A DNA stretch of 64,000 nucleotides from Kryptolebias marmoratus (Eukaryota > Chordata > Actinopteri > Cyprinodontiformes > Rivulidae), in assembly GCF_001649575.2 (NCBI RefSeq), contig NC_051444.1:17930733-17994732 (forward strand). Reading direction: 5' to 3'. Below are positions 35,516 through 49,540 of the stretch, in pieces. The position numbers and the translations under genes are program-made. The notes beneath the pieces were generated by a model. It was not told where the DNA came from. It saw nothing but the letters and a program-made list of their open reading frames with translations, and ran no database searches. Every line of letters starts with the position of its first letter. Position 1 is the first letter of the stretch.

Positions 35516-38500
35516 CCTGACAGGTGATACAAAGTTACAGCCTCAGTGAAATGACACAGCCTGGATTGACAGTGGAAAGCTGTGACAGAAAGAAAGCCTT
35601 TGAAAACATACCCTGAATGATTTGTTATTATGTGTCATTTCATTGTACATATAATGATTATTTATTAAAGTTAGAGTCGCAGGTCTACAACATCAATCTT
35701 AGTTATGTATTTACTGTAACCATGTCTGGGGACAAAGTCAAAAAATGTCCTTGTTCGAGATATAATGTCACAGCTAATGATCACTTAACGGCTTCCTGTC
35801 CTTCTAATTGGACACAGACAAGAGGCATGACCTTTGAGGAGGTCAGGGTGAGCAGATATTTTACTGACAATGAGAATTTGCAGTGACAGTAAACCATTTC
35901 GAGGACCGCTCATACATCAAAGATTAGGCGCTGACATTGTGTCTCGAAAAAAGTGATATTCTTACTTCACTTCTTTTCAACACATCTGACAGTTGAACTT
36001 ATCGAATGTGTCATAATTCACATTAATTCCTTCTTTTTTTTGCAGGGCGCGCGTACGTACTGCAGATCTTGAAGAAAGCAATCAAGAGAGATGAAAACCA
36101 AGAGAGGGGAAACAGAGCGGGGGAAACGGCGCGGCTGAGATGGATAAAACGAGGCATGTGGTGAGAGGACTGGGGATGAAAAGGAAGCAGAGGTGGGGGA
36201 GAGATGGAAATTGAAGAGCTGTAGTAAATCAATGTGCTTGTCACATCTCCATCCCCTGGGATCCATGTTTTTTAATCTAATTAGCCGGCCTGCTCTTGTG
36301 CTGCCTGTCTATCAGCGGCAGCGTTTCAAGGTCAGACCCTCCTTCTGAGGTCTGAGCAGGAACACCGCTCCTGTCAGTATTCAATTACAGCTTAGCCCCA
36401 CACTCTCAACCTCCACAGCGGACCTCTTTGTTCAGCAAAGCAGCCAGCAGAAACTCTCAGCGTGCACGAGTTTGCTTGCGTTTCATCTACAAACACACAC
36501 ACAAACACACACAAGGCAAAGACTCTGATTACGCTAATGCACACTCATTACAGCTCAGAGGAATATTCCAGCGATGCATGGAACTCTGTGTGTAAAACTC
36601 AATCAGTCTATCAGAGTCACTCAATTAGCCAAAGCCTCATCAGCAAATGTATTTATGTAAACATAAATCTCTCTGTATAGCTGCCTTTCAAAGCGGTGGT
36701 CTCAAAGCGTTGGTTATTTGCATCAAATGAAGATAGGACGGGCAAAAGAATCTCGTGTTTGAATTTTAAAGATGCGCTGCCTTTTTCTATGGCTGAGAGC
36801 AAACCTGAGATGTTGCAGGTATGTTGCATATGCTGTAATTATTAGGCGGCTGAGATGCTGTCTAATCCTTCTAAAAAAATAAACAATCTAAATTATTCAT
36901 GCAACAAAAAAGAAAAGATTCTGCATGGTGCAACTCTTTGTTTCTTCAGTCTTTGTAACAGAGTTTGCAAGCCTTACGAAAATAGACAAAGATTCTTCAT
37001 GTTCTTTTTTTTTTTTTTTCCAAACAGCATCATCGTGCAGTGAGCGTGTCACAACTTATTGTCGTTCCAGGCACAGTAGATGAGCCACAGCACTGCTAAA
37101 TGGAGGATCTCCTACTATTGATCTCACAGGCCCAATGAGAGCAGCCAAACATCAGCTCCGGCTCCAGCCTGGCCCGGCACATTGATTTAACAAGTGCCTA
37201 ATACAATGCCCCCCCACCATCCCCTCCCATCACTGCCAAGTTTAGAAATGCATCATAAAACAGTTGCATCACTGAGGCTTTTTCTTTTTTTTTTCTGGCC
37301 CATAACACAGCCAAACAGAGACAGAAACAGTTTGAAACTCGACGGCTGTCAGTGCTGCAGATGCAAGGTTGTTCGCAGAAAGCGCCGGGGCTAACCGGGT
37401 CAGCAACGACCCACAGAGCAATGGATCAAACAGCCGCTAACAAGATTAAAATACAATAGGGTGGGGGCGGAGATTAGTGGATCAGCTTGTAACCTTTTAG
37501 CTGGTAGATAAGATGAAACAATAATTTCTTTGAGGAGATTTGCTTAGTACTTTCAGAGTCAGGAACACAACATATAGGTTTCATTAAACTTTAATTCTGA
37601 GCACATCACCAAATATGATTAATCCGTAAAAGTCAGCAAACAATACAGTAGTTTGTTCTGTATGTTCTTGCAAGGATTACATGTATAGAAAAAAACAAAC
37701 AAATCAAGTTCAATATAGTAACTAATGTTGTTTTTGTTAGAAAATGTACCAGGATATTTCATAATGATTTTTAGATTTGTCAAAAAGAAATCTAAAAAAT
37801 AAAAAAAGCCTTTAAAGTAAGGGATCTTGCGGAGTTTTCAACCATTACAAGGTGTTTGAAATTATCAGAGTGGCACATAATTTACTAATAAACAACTCCA
37901 GTAAAAAGATTATTCTTATTATTGCAGAAGAGCTGAAATAAATAACAAATAACAACAATCTATAATTGCTTAAAGATGTGACGTTTACTCAACATCCTAA
38001 AATTTAAGAGCTTAAAAACTTTATGTAGGTGCAGTCCTGAAAGACATGAAATGCTATACTGAAACTGCTTCTTTAAAGAAAAAGGATAAGGTATATTTTT
38101 GGTGTGATGTTTGACAGATTCACCAGCCTCAGAAATCCTAAATTTACAGCAATGCAGATAAGAATTAATGGCAGCTGTCGGAAAATGACTTCCAACTTCC
38201 AAGAAGAAAAGAACTATTTGATAGAAAAACACAAGAAACTGACATTACTGCAGCAGAGTTGGTGGAAATCTGAATTTTGTATGATGACACCTGCATAAGA
38301 GTTGGGTTTGTTCACTTTCACAGAAAGAGCAAATAAACTGCATATCTGGTTTATATTTTTTTTGTGGAATTAGTTTTGGACATCTTACTGCTTCACTTAT
38401 TTGCCTTCATGTTGACAGTGAGCGCATGAGCTTCATTGCTGCTGAGATCACATCGTTGTGTGTAGAAACTAATTTGCTTTGCATGGCCTGTTGTAATGTA

Positions 38501-39250
38501 TGTGTTCAAAAACATGAGGAAACAAATGGAGGACACATTAGAGAGTGTCACAAAAGAAGACAAAAAACCACCACATACAGCAGACGAACAGTATCTGAAA
38601 TTCATGTCTTTGAGAAATAGGACCGAATTCAGCAAAGCCAGGACCTGAGAGATGCATCATCCTTCATCTACTGTGTGCCGAGTGTTTAACTAATAGCTCT
38701 TTAGGAATCACCTTGCTGGTGCAAAATTCCAATTTAATGCCTGTCAAACTGTATTATCCTTGGTTTAGTCTGTAAATGCAACTAATAAAATGGGAACAAA
38801 TTAATAATCAAGTACAAATACTGGACTAAAGATGACAGAAAAGCTGCCAATGTTTTCATAATAAATTTAAAAACAAAAACTAAATGTTTAAAATTTATTG
38901 TATAAAACTACATTATGTTTGAGGGATAGCTGAATATGTTTTAGTGGTTCTTTATTCAATCTAAATAGGTAAACATTAGCATACTTGAGCAAAGCACTCA
39001 AAACAAGTGTATAATATGATACTTTTCCTTGTTTACTATATTTCCTCTCCGTTAAGACAAACCCCACCCTGTCACAATCAGTCTACTTGATGCATGTTGT
39101 TTTTAAACTAGATCGAGAAATTGTTTAATTTCAGTCTAACCTAAGCATGTTTTCTTTGGAGAATGTATTTGTATTAAAAAATAAATTAATCCAGCTGTGC
39201 TGCGTTCCTTGAGCAAGCTTCCTTTTATCTTGACTCCCAACCAAAGATTT
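35516..39250. other. No supported gene; GC-richer block around 36.0-37.5 kb
   Basis: No gene can be supported. The part from about 36040 to 37450 is clearly less AT-rich than its surroundings, has CpG-containing words such as ggcgcgcgtacg (36046-36057), and shows no repeat I recognise. A splice-like acceptor at 36045 is discussed under findings. Short CA-rich runs lie at about 36489-36513. Confidence 0.4.
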
Positions 39251-39510
39251 CATTTCAACCCCACTTGCAAAACAGTTGGGATGTTGTAAAAAACATGTTA
39301 ATATAAACAAAATAAGATGATCTGCAAATCTCAAAAAGCTGTATTTTATTCACAATGCAACATAGTAAACATATCAAATGTTTGAACTAAGAAATTGTAC
39401 CATTTTAAGGAAAAATAAGGTAACATTAAGTTTGACAGCAACTCAAAAAGTTGAGCCTTGTTTACCTCTGTGAAGAACTGAAACATACATGTGGGACATG
39501 CTTACAAAGG
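39251..39510 (+). repeat. Dispersed DNA-transposon-like fish repeat fragment
   Basis: The opening tttcaaccccacttgcaaaa, then cagttgggatgttgt, atctgcaaatctca, ttttattcacaatgcaacat and catatcaaatgtttgaac follow the order of a familiar teleost dispersed element. The matching inverted end was not found. The family name is not certain. Confidence 0.5.
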
Positions 39511-41345
39511 CTTTTTTTTGTCCCCTTGGACAAAACACTTTGACAAACAACCTCACATTTTGATTTATTAGTAATATCTAATGTAGCATTTCTCTAAACA
39601 TGAACTGGGTAGAGAATGTATATGGTATTGTATAGTTTCAGAGAGGCCTATGGTGTTTGTGTTGTGCATTTTCTTTAGGCAAATATGGGAAGAAATATTG
39701 TAAAATAAAAAAACTATCACACATAACACAATAATAAAAACATACATAATGTTATCATGTGTTTTTTAGCAAATAGGAGCTTACAAACATGCAGTCATTA
39801 GCAGTGAGCTGCAGCTTCCACCCTACAGTATTTGCACTTGTTGGTGAAATAGCTTCCTTCTTCACTGCTGGTCCTGTTCTTTTAGTCACTTTATCTGAGC
39901 GATGAGAGGAAGCAGGTATCGCTGATGGTGATTCCATCTAAACGCTCCATGTTTACCCAGGTTCACACATGAATGAATTTCCTAATTATTGCCTCATTGA
40001 AATGCACATGACTTTTTTTCTCCGCAGAATCAAATTACTTTGTTATTATACACCAAACTGCAGAGAGCCAGTGGGGGTTGAATGGTGGGTTGGTCTCGAA
40101 GGTCCCCAGAAGTTGGCAGTTCATAATTGTTTTGGGTGTTTGCATACTAACAGAATAATCTGAATTAGTTTAGTGAATTCTACCCGTTACACTTATAAAC
40201 TACTGAGTGCAAGACTGTAAAAGTGTCTTGCTGTACCTATATATTGTGAAATATGAGACAATATAAGAAGTGTTCTTGTGTTGAGGGGTTGCTTATGTCT
40301 CTGCAGAGCTTTAAATCTGAATCCCTGCCCTGAAGCTACTGGCTGACAGGTGTGACAGTGAGAGTGAAGATAAAAAACAGGATATGTATTAATTTTCTCA
40401 GCATTTGCTACAAAAACACGAGTTAAAATATACCTCCTTGTGGCCTCATTAATTTGCCATGGTAACTGAAAATACCAAGAGCATGTATCTGTACCTATTT
40501 GCAGAGCACTCTGGTGCATTCACTTCCAATACCACTTCCATTTAAAAAACCAAAAAAACACTTGCTTAAAATGGACATATAAAATAAATATGACAAGTCT
40601 TGGGGTAATGTGTGTGCTACCATCAATGAAATATTGAAAGGCTTTTTTAGCCATAAAATCCCCCTCTCCCCCTCTTCCTGCAGGCTTTTATGGCCACGGT
40701 GATCTTGGTTTGTCTGTTGGAGCAGAGCAGCTAATGGACATCACACACGCAACTCTACTCTCCATCTTTTCATAGACTCACCCATTCTATTTTTTATCAT
40801 GCAGCACACCTTTGTTTTTAAATAACAGCTCTGTCACTTCAGGTGACCTTCTGAGGTTTACGCCGCTTCCCACCCAGCTTTAGTATCGACTCTCAGCTCT
40901 CAGGATGAGCCGGATGGATGAATAATTTCTCTCATGTAGTTTTACTGAAGGGCAACAGAAATAACTTTTTGTCTGCTCCTTTCCAAAGCACCACCACTTC
41001 AAGTGAATTATTGTTCAGATTTTTAAATCCCCCCTCCCCTACAGTATTGCTTTAGTACCTCTGACAAATGGCCTACGTCTACCTGACGTGATTTAAAAAC
41101 ATTCAGTATTCCTCTTGTCCAGAAACTGATGTGCTGACTGAACAAATCTCAATTTCCAGAATGCAGAATTTTAACCTTGAAACTTATACCTTGTCTAACG
41201 TTCATCTTCTCCCAGTATTGTAAAGAAATCACCCATAAATTCAAACAGCTGGAGAAGAACTAGAAGATTTTTTTCTCTACAGCTGATAAAACTATACAAT
41301 TTAAAATATACCTGAGTAAATATTACAGATATTTTAATAAAAGAC
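39511..41345. other. No gene seen
   Basis: The frame at 40193-40519 (108 codons, minus) has no recognisable motif. I found nothing else. Confidence 0.45.
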
Positions 41346-41363
41346 AGAGAGAGAGAGAGAGAG
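41346..41363. repeat. (AG)n tract
   Basis: Nine AG units run directly into the end of family A copy 4. Confidence 0.9.
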
Positions 41364-41700
41364 GGTTGACTCCAACAGCAAAAACCAAAGTTTTAAAGAC
41401 CTATTCTATGGGATGTATTAATGATCAAAGTATGTGATGTGGATGACTCTAAGATACTACCGCACCTAATTTTAGCTTAATATCTGTAAAGTCAACTGAA
41501 TTATAGTCATTTTTTTGTTCTCTAGGGTCGATTAGCTGTGGCGACCATCTTAAACTGCTTTGCCTCCAAATGTTAGCCAGTTGTAGATCTACATCCAATT
41601 TGTGAGAGTTTCTAAAATCTGTCCACAAGTTCATAAAGTATTTTGTTAACAAACATAGACACGCACACAGAGGCCATTACTTGACTGCCCGCCTTTTTAT
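41363..41700 (-). repeat. Dispersed repeat family A, copy 4
   Basis: The copy starts with gggttgactccaacag (41363-41378), the same end as copy 2b. It then shows attttagcttaatatctgta, gggtcgattagctgtggc (41525), agttcataaagtattttgtt and a terminal tgactgcccgcc. The interior GGGTTGACTCC motif is mutated to gctttgcctcc. Confidence 0.75.
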
Positions 41701-41884
41701 TCAATGGGAGATAATAATCAGCCAACAATAACATAGGATTTTTTCATCATATTAAACAGTTGGTAAAATTAATAAAAAAATCTCATAAAATGAGTCTTGA
41801 TTTATTGCTAAGCTCATGTTTTTGAGGTCTTTTACGTATTAACGTCTAATCAGTTTGTTGCCAAGTCTAGCTAAATGCCTAAAT

Positions 41885-42175
41885 CATTCATTCAATTATT
41901 CAGTTTTCATACCTGCTTTATCATCTTTATGGATGAAAGGGGTCTTCAGCCTGTGCCAGCACTCAGTGCGTAAGAAGCAGGGTTCATTCTGGATATGTTA
42001 CCGATCCATCACCATGCCAGCACAGAGACAACTAACCACACACACTCACACACACACACCTGAGGTCAATTGAGAAACACTTAACCTATCATGCATGCTT
42101 TTGGAAACAGGCCAAAGAACATGCCAACTCAGGCGACAGTGCTAACCACCAGAAAACCATTCCACCCACGCTTGT
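41885..42175 (+). repeat. Abundant fish tail-type dispersed repeat, decayed copy
   Basis: cattcattcaattattcag, ccgatccatcaccatgcc, a CA-rich run (42036-42060), atgcatgcttttggaaac and gcgacagtgctaaccacc follow the order of the copy at 13505-13851, with a shorter end. Confidence 0.65.
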
Positions 42176-44843
42176 GTCAAATTCATTCAAGGGGTTAAGG
42201 AGAAATTGCGTTCTGAAGAATGTGACAACCTGAAAACAGAAAGCCTCCAGTCACGGCTGTCCCTGGCAAGGAGTCATTACAAAACAAGAGTATTACAAAT
42301 AGATGGGTTCAGTTGCTACAATGAAGAGTTGATGGTTTGAAAAGTGACTGAAAATGTGTCAGGCAAGTTTCACAAGAATGTAAACTACATTTCATGTAAT
42401 ATTTCTGTCCAAACCATAGATTTAAATTTTGTCAGAGAAAGATTTAAATTACCACCTACCACATAGCATGACAACCATGAAGGTGTACAAAGCAGAGCAA
42501 GAATCTGTATTGTTGTCAAGCTGTACTAGTCTTTATTTATGTGATGATTGCAGTTACATAATTTAACTATACAGGAACCAAATGGATCACAGCCTTAACC
42601 CTGTCTTTTCCTACAAGATATCTGCAGCCACACAGACACACACAGGACTGGATGTGTTTCTAAAAAGACACCAAAAAGTGGGTTGCTTTCAAAAACAGTA
42701 CACCTCCAAAATACAGCTCTCACAGCACCTACACACAGCAAGAATATGAAGAAGACCAAAGACTTGCAAAAAGAGGTCACACGGGGAAATGGAAATCACC
42801 AGCTACCCAATCAAAAGGCTGCATTGTGACAGCTTGGCTCTGTGTGTGTGTCAAAGCAAATTTGTCACAAACAGGCCATTCTTGGTCTTACCTGCTTTAT
42901 TAAACCAGACACTTGCAACACCAGCTGAAATGTATTAACAATGTTTTTCTAGTGACAGGCCATTAACGAATATGTTAGTATTTATCAAATCAAAGGAACT
43001 GGGCAAATTGGTTTGAGCAAAAAAAGATTAGATGATTCAGCAGGAAAAAGAGAACACAATTTGTGCACACAACAAAAAAAAAATACAAACAGTTTTAACA
43101 GTAATTTGAAGCAAGTACAATTATGATAACAAAAGGCAATCAGAACGTAAAATTAGAAGAAATTAAAAACAGGTTTATATTTAGTTATCCATTAAAAGAA
43201 CCAGCTACACCTGCAAGCATTTCCCAAGCTGTATATCCTCTGCACAATTTTTCCGGAGACACCATTTGAGAACATTTTCTCTCGAACTGCGACTTTGCTG
43301 TTTGGGTGTGCTTTATTGTCAGCATGTTGTTCTTTGTTGGCCAATTGCTGCAATTAAAATCCCGTTTCTGCAGCTATTCTGGGGAATCTGTTATCAGGGA
43401 TGACTAATGCAGTTGTTTAGGCAACCTCTGTATTCTTGCGTGACACACCAGTGTCTGTGCCTGGGGGTAGGAGGTATAAAATAAACAAACAGAAACAGAA
43501 CACACAAAAGAGAACTGAGAACGCCTAAAACCACAGAAGAGATGCCTGAAACAACCAACCTGTCAAGTATCAAGAAGTAACCCTGTTATTCTCTTAAACA
43601 AGTTTGCAGTATCAAGCAGTTACAGTCTTTTTTTTAATTTCTTGGCAGCTGCTACCATCAATTATGAATGTTAGTTGAAACCCTTTAGAAACGGCTCGGT
43701 TAAAAGTCTTCATTTGTTATGGATTCATGGACAGAACTGTCTACCAGATTTGAAGATGCTACAGCCGTTCAATCGCAGAATGTCTAAGTGGTGTTCAAAG
43801 CTTCTCCCATGAGGTGCACGGATATGTTCCACTCACTCCTGCACATTTGGGCCTATAGAGCATTTACATTCACATCCCTCACTGTCACATATGTATATGC
43901 GTGACCAAAGCAAAACTCACTTTCCCTTGGCTCCCCGCTCATACAAATTGGAGGGAAAAGAATGATCATACCGGTCTTTTGAAGCCTGTAAATGATTTTG
44001 GATTTATTTTATCTGATAATAAGTTGTTCTGTGAAAACAAGTGGCTTTTAAACAGACCAGTTATCAGGGTACTGAGTGGAGCAGTGCACCGTTGCGGTGG
44101 TGAACGCATGCACTGGTGAGTCTTGGTGGCCAAAAATTTGTATGCAAGACTGGCCAAGCTGGTCTCAGGCCAAGGCTACAATCATGATCATGACAACATC
44201 ATGCCGTCATGATAACTATAGCTGCATCCTGACTCAATCGAAGAGAACCGTCTCAGAGAAGGCATATACAGTAGAGCATGCTGACTGAACCCTAAAGCAG
44301 GAAAAAACATCAACATTTATAATACCTAGACACAGGAGTGGAACCTGGAAGTTGAAGCCACACAGGCCAAATGTACACTAGTAAGCTGGCTGCAGTACAA
44401 TTTTAAGTCTTACTCCTCTATGTAAAGAAATGGAAAGACTAAAAACACACCATTTTGTTTCACTTGTTAATTTCTGTTGATTCCCACAGCTTTTATGTTG
44501 CTGCTGTATGTTCAAATATGCATTTTTAATTTATGCTTAGTTTCATTTAGTTATTTGATGTTTTCAAAAGGTGTCTTGTTAAACTGTGATTGACAGCGTA
44601 ACAGTATGTTAGTGAGCTGGGAGGGTGTGTCAGTGGGACTTTTGTATCGAGGAGACACCCCTAGATAGTGTGAACACTCCTAAAATACCATATGGCAGCA
44701 CACACAAAAAAAAATTGACATTTTGTGTCCAATTTTGGGCAATAGAAGTGAATGAAGTCACTTTGTCTATTTTTATTTCTTTATTAATGTCAATAGGAAA
44801 ACACTATTTAGAAAGTACTAACAGCATAGCAGCAACAGGCTTG
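42176..44843. other. No gene seen
   Basis: No supportable coding feature or named transposon. Frames near 43901-44288 overlap on both strands and lack motifs. Confidence 0.45.
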
Positions 44844-44939
44844 CCTTCACACTGAAGGTGGATTTCCAAACTTGCCATGATCCAGCCGTGTTCTGATAGG
44901 TTATGGAGAGCGTGGTAGGGTCTTCATCCAGTGTGAAGG
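44844..44939. repeat. Short inverted repeat, possibly a MITE end pair
   Basis: ccttcacactg (44844-44854) is the exact reverse complement of cagtgtgaagg (44929-44939), 96 bp across. No target duplication is obvious. It may be part of a larger element or chance. Confidence 0.3.
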
Positions 44940-47226
44940 AGGCCCTACAGGGAAACTTACTTCCAGTTTTATTTTGTGTTGTGGATTACTGATTATCTGT
45001 CCTGCAGTTCCTTTAGTTTAGCAATATTTGACTGTTTTTGAAAGACTAAGTTTTCTTTCTGGCTACTATCTTTCAGCCATGCATATGGGTCTTCTACCAT
45101 AGCTTGTTGCAGAAACGGCTGTTTGTGCTGCTGTATGACATGTACTAGTGTTGCCCATGTTTAAACATTTGTCTTATTCAGTTACAATCTTCACAAAATT
45201 TCCTGCCTTTTTTTTGTCAGAAGTATGTCCTGGAACCCTATTTCTTTCTTCATCATTTCTGTTTCTTATTACAGCTATTTTTGTGTTTGTTTGTGTTTTG
45301 AGTATTATTTTTAAGTATTTCCACAAAATGTATTTTATTGTCAAGCCTTTACTCCCCAAAATCTATTATAATGCTTCACAGCAGCTTTTGCAAAGGAGTC
45401 ACAATATTTTGATTCTTCTATCAACAGTTTATAAGAACCCCTCTATTCTGAAATGAGATTAGAAAAAGGACATACAGATTTTGGTGTTTTGCTTTTTTGT
45501 CAGAATGCAGTCACACAGGGTCTGTTAATGTGACACTTTCTGTTTCTGACTCCCAGATTTTGGACCTGATGAGCAAACATCCTTTCGTCAAGAACTGTGG
45601 CCAGTAAAAATAGTCCCATTCTCCCTCCTCGCACAGAAGAAAAGCTTCCTACAGTTTCAGATGGTAATCCGGCTCTGTACCACGCCCTAATGATTATTGA
45701 TGTGTATTATCATTGAATGAAATGTGCTTAGTGTGCTTGAAATTGAATTGGAAGGCGTACATTTTCTTTGAAGCTGCGGGGCAGATACCAAAAGTCATTA
45801 GACGCGGCTCTTAGATAAAAACGTAAACTCTCTTCTGCTGTAAATTCAGCTCTCTCTGGCTGCTGGAAAGCTTTATTAGGAAAATATTGTGTGACATGTT
45901 GCTTCGCTCCACTGCACAATCATCATCTCGGATATAAAACCAAACTACTAAAAAAAGAAAGGAAAAAAAAAAAACAACAAATATTGAGAATAGCTTGAAG
46001 TCAGAATGTAAGTCGACTGTCAGAACTCTTTATGCTCTCATTGCTCATTACACTCTACAATAGTAATCTAGAAACTGGAAGTCCGTTGCTCACAAACCAT
46101 TTAAGGTGAATTTTATATGTTTTGTTTTTAATTAACAAGTCACTAAACATTTGGAGAGGGCTTAAAACTACTATTAACTTGGAAAAAATACCTTTATTAC
46201 CAGTTGTTTTTCAAAGTTTACATCCAGTTTTATGCCCTCAGCTTCCAGTTTTTGCTCATTTTTTAACACAAACATGTTAAATGTTGCACTTGAATTCAGC
46301 TGTTAGCCCTTACTGTATGTACTGAGTTATACTGGTTTATAAGTCCAAAGCTTATAAGGGCTTATTGAGACATTTTGAAAATGTACATTAAAATCCATGT
46401 TGTCATGCATTTAGTCAATAGAAAAAAAAAAGCTGTAGGAAACAACTCAACTTTTCAAAAGCTTATGAACATTAACTTTTCATGCACTGATACACAGTAT
46501 GATGTGGCTGTACAGAGATAAAGGATACTATTACATTTTCACAATGTCTTTGAAGCTCAGTTTTTGATCATGTGTTTTAAATATATACAGCAAACCTATA
46601 TCAATACCGAGGTCAACATTTGTTTTGGTGAAGTAACAAACTGTTTTATATTTCTTATTTCTTGCCAATCCTTATTTTGAAGCTATTTTTGAAAGTGGTT
46701 ATAAACATAACTACATGACATAAATGTTTCAAAAAGTCACGTTTTATATTAATTTTAGCACAAACTAATTATTGCCCATATTAAGGACTAATAAATTATA
46801 TTTTTGTAATGCTTCCTGGAAGAAGTTGCCTTACAGTGAGTAAAAGGATGGCAGGTATGGTTAGTCTTCATTCAGACAGGAATAGCTGCTCCTTGACAGT
46901 TTCAAATAGATGTTTTAATATCGCAAGTGATAAAGAACTAAAGTGAGACAGAAAGTCACCTGTCAGAAAGAGAAGTGCAGTAAATCTCAAACTTGAGCAA
47001 ACTGGTGTTTGAAATACTTGAAGCAGGGAAACTTTCTGTGACTGTAATGTGGGTGGCAGTTAAGAAACAATAGTGAGATGGTTTAATGAATTAAGGACAT
47101 CAAATTGTTGAAAATAAAAATGAAAACTGACATGTTACTAAAATTTATTAAGTAATAAAGTTGATAACTGAATGACATATTCTAAACATACTTCCCATAT
47201 GTGCAGTCAATGACGGACCATCAGTC
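44940..47226. other. No gene seen
   Basis: Mostly AT-rich. The part at about 45500-45930 is less AT-rich and non-repetitive. No frame resembles a known protein. Confidence 0.45.
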
Positions 47227-47592
47227 TGTCATGGTGTGGGGTGAAGGAGGCAAACCCAGAGCGCAGACTCATATTGAGAAATAAACTAATGTATTTAGGA
47301 AAAAGGCAACAAAAACAAAGAGCTGACGGGGCAGCAAACAAAACCTAAACTAACCAGGAACTGAGCAGGAGCAAGAAGAAGACAGGATAATGACGGGAAA
47401 TGGGCACAGGTGAGTGATTACAATTGTAGGCAGGTGGAGATGGGCGTGGCAGGACAACCAGAGACTGACTGGGGAGGAGTGAATGTAGCAGGAAACACAG
47501 ACACAGGGAACAAGAACTGAACTAAGACCAGCATAAACACAGGAACCAAATAATCAAAACACAGAAAACACAATATAAACCCAAACCTTGAC
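47227..47592 (-). mobile_element. Solo-LTR-like element, copy 2 (366 bp)
   Basis: This is the same element as 31663-32089, starting tgtcatggtgtggggtg and ending near aaaccttgac. It is flanked by an exact repeat, tcagtc at 47221-47226 and again at 47593-47598, so the insertion is well delimited. It lacks about 60 bp present in copy 1 around the TATA-like tttaaaa (between gacggg and aaatgggcacagg), so it has lost the putative promoter segment. The minus-strand frame at 47418-47600 is a translation of this repeat. Confidence 0.7.
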
Positions 47593-49329
47593 TCAGTCAT
47601 GCTCTTTTTGGACTGTTGGAGAAAACCTTGAGTTTCTTGAGGAACATACCATCATAAGACCCCTGTAAAGGTAAAAGTCTTTGTTGTTGCTGATGGCTCA
47701 GAAAAGTGTCCACAAAATGATATGGTAGTAAAAAAAATGGCATCCAACTGGTGGTGTTTGGAACCATGATGTTGCCATTACTATAAATGCTTGATAATAT
47801 AAAATGAGGCCTGTCTTTATGTTATTTATGAATCGCTCTCATAAACTCTCAGAAACATGCTTACCTTCTTACTCCATGGTACACAGTCCACCTCAGTCTA
47901 CATCAGCATGCTCCTCTGCTGTTGTGCCTCTGGTTGACCGCAGCTGACCTCATCATTTCCCCAATCCCAGGTGAACAGGAGGAGCCTATTAAATCAGATT
48001 GCTGCCGATTGAAAGATCATATAGCTTTCCATAGGAGACGTATACGGAAGGCGTGGAAAACAACATAAAGTAAAACCATAATGTTCTGTGAAAGTCATAA
48101 ATAGACACCTCAAAAACATGTATGGCTTCTGTTCTGACTACCTCTAACTTCATATTATTCTTTTCTTGACCAGCCACCTGTAAGATAGTGCTGCATGTTG
48201 ACAAAGAATCTGAAGAGCCACATTTGCACATCCTTCTGTGAGCTGATTGTCATTAAACATGTCAGTAATAGTGATTCTTCTTGAGGTGCACCTTCAGAGA
48301 AGGCAGGAGTCACTGAGGGATTGACTGAGTGATGTTAATTGACCGCGCAGGTTCAGTAGGACACACAATGCATCAAAACTCACTTGTTCAAATCACTTTT
48401 GACTTGACAGAGGCCAATTTATAAGGCTAATATTTGCTAAACATAGATTAGTTTATTTATTTTATGCTAAAGTTCCATTAAAGTTTTTCTGTCTGTGCTG
48501 CACTACAGATGTTTGAGAATGCAAATACTGCCTTGCTACTAGAAATAAACTACTGCTCAAACCCTCCGGGTGTTTCTGCAGGCATTGAGCTTACACTTAA
48601 TTCAAATAAAAGCTAGAGTCTAAAACAAGTTTTTTAAAAACAGATACATTTTCACACTGACAGATTATGCTTATGTCTTACTTTTAAAAAAATATGAACT
48701 ATTGTCTGAATCAATAAATTCATACTTCCCCTGTTTTGAACATATCCTGCAGCCAGAGGATATGTGGACCCTGCTGGTGACCATCCCCCTTGGCTAAAAA
48801 AAGGGCATGTATTTCTGGACACCTCTGTAAGGGGAGCAGGAACCTTGCCCTTTATGACAAGCATCTAGGCATTTTTTGATAAGACCCGACCAGAAGCTTG
48901 ATATCAAAGCTGCAAAATTCATAGTACAGAAAAAATTAAAAACATACAATAAAAAGCATTACAATAAGTGAATGAAAGATTCCCAGTAAAGAACCTGTAT
49001 TTTTTTTTATTTTTTCAAACCTAAAGGCAAGTTGAATTTGTCCCTCTCCATGATCTTGAACCCAGATGCAGGACCAACAGGCAGGATGCCGGCAGCTGTG
49101 AGGCAAGGCATGACTGATACAAAATGAAAAACAGGAAATGACAGGACTCTGGACATAAACAACCAAACCTGAGGAAGATAGTTGTATGACAGCTGTTTGG
49201 TATTTTTTTTCTCAATAACTCTAAAGTTTGACTTGCAGTCATAAAATATATATATGCCAGAGTATTGGTTACCCTCAATTTTTATGGTTATCCAATATTT
49301 AGTTATTTATTAACCAGACAAATCCCTCT
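47593..49329. other. No gene seen
   Basis: Nothing nameable. The block at about 49040-49160 (cccagatgcaggaccaac and following) looks like part of a dispersed element, but I could not place it. Confidence 0.4.
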
Positions 49330-49540
49330 GAGAATGCAGATCACTTTTTCATGGGAGCCTAAACATACCCAATTTTGAACTGTGGGAGAAAACCAGAGTA
49401 CAGGGAGAAAACCCACACAAACACAAGGAGAACATGCAAACTCCACACAGAGAGACCTCAGGACAAACCCAGGGCTTGAACCCAGGAGCATCTGGCTATG
49501 AGGCAACAGTGCTAACTACTAATTCACTGTGCTGCTCCAG
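49330..49540 (+). repeat. Abundant fish tail-type dispersed repeat, 3' half
   Basis: aactgtgggagaaaaccaga, gaaaacccacacaaacacaa, aacatgcaaactccacacag, gggcttgaacccagg and ggcaacagtgctaactact match the distal half of the family closely. This is the best-preserved distal half in the window. Confidence 0.8.

Noticed and set aside
44060..44125. Possible small exon ending at a gtgagt donor-like site
   Set aside because: The upstream acceptor lacks a convincing pyrimidine tract, and the segment is too short to judge.
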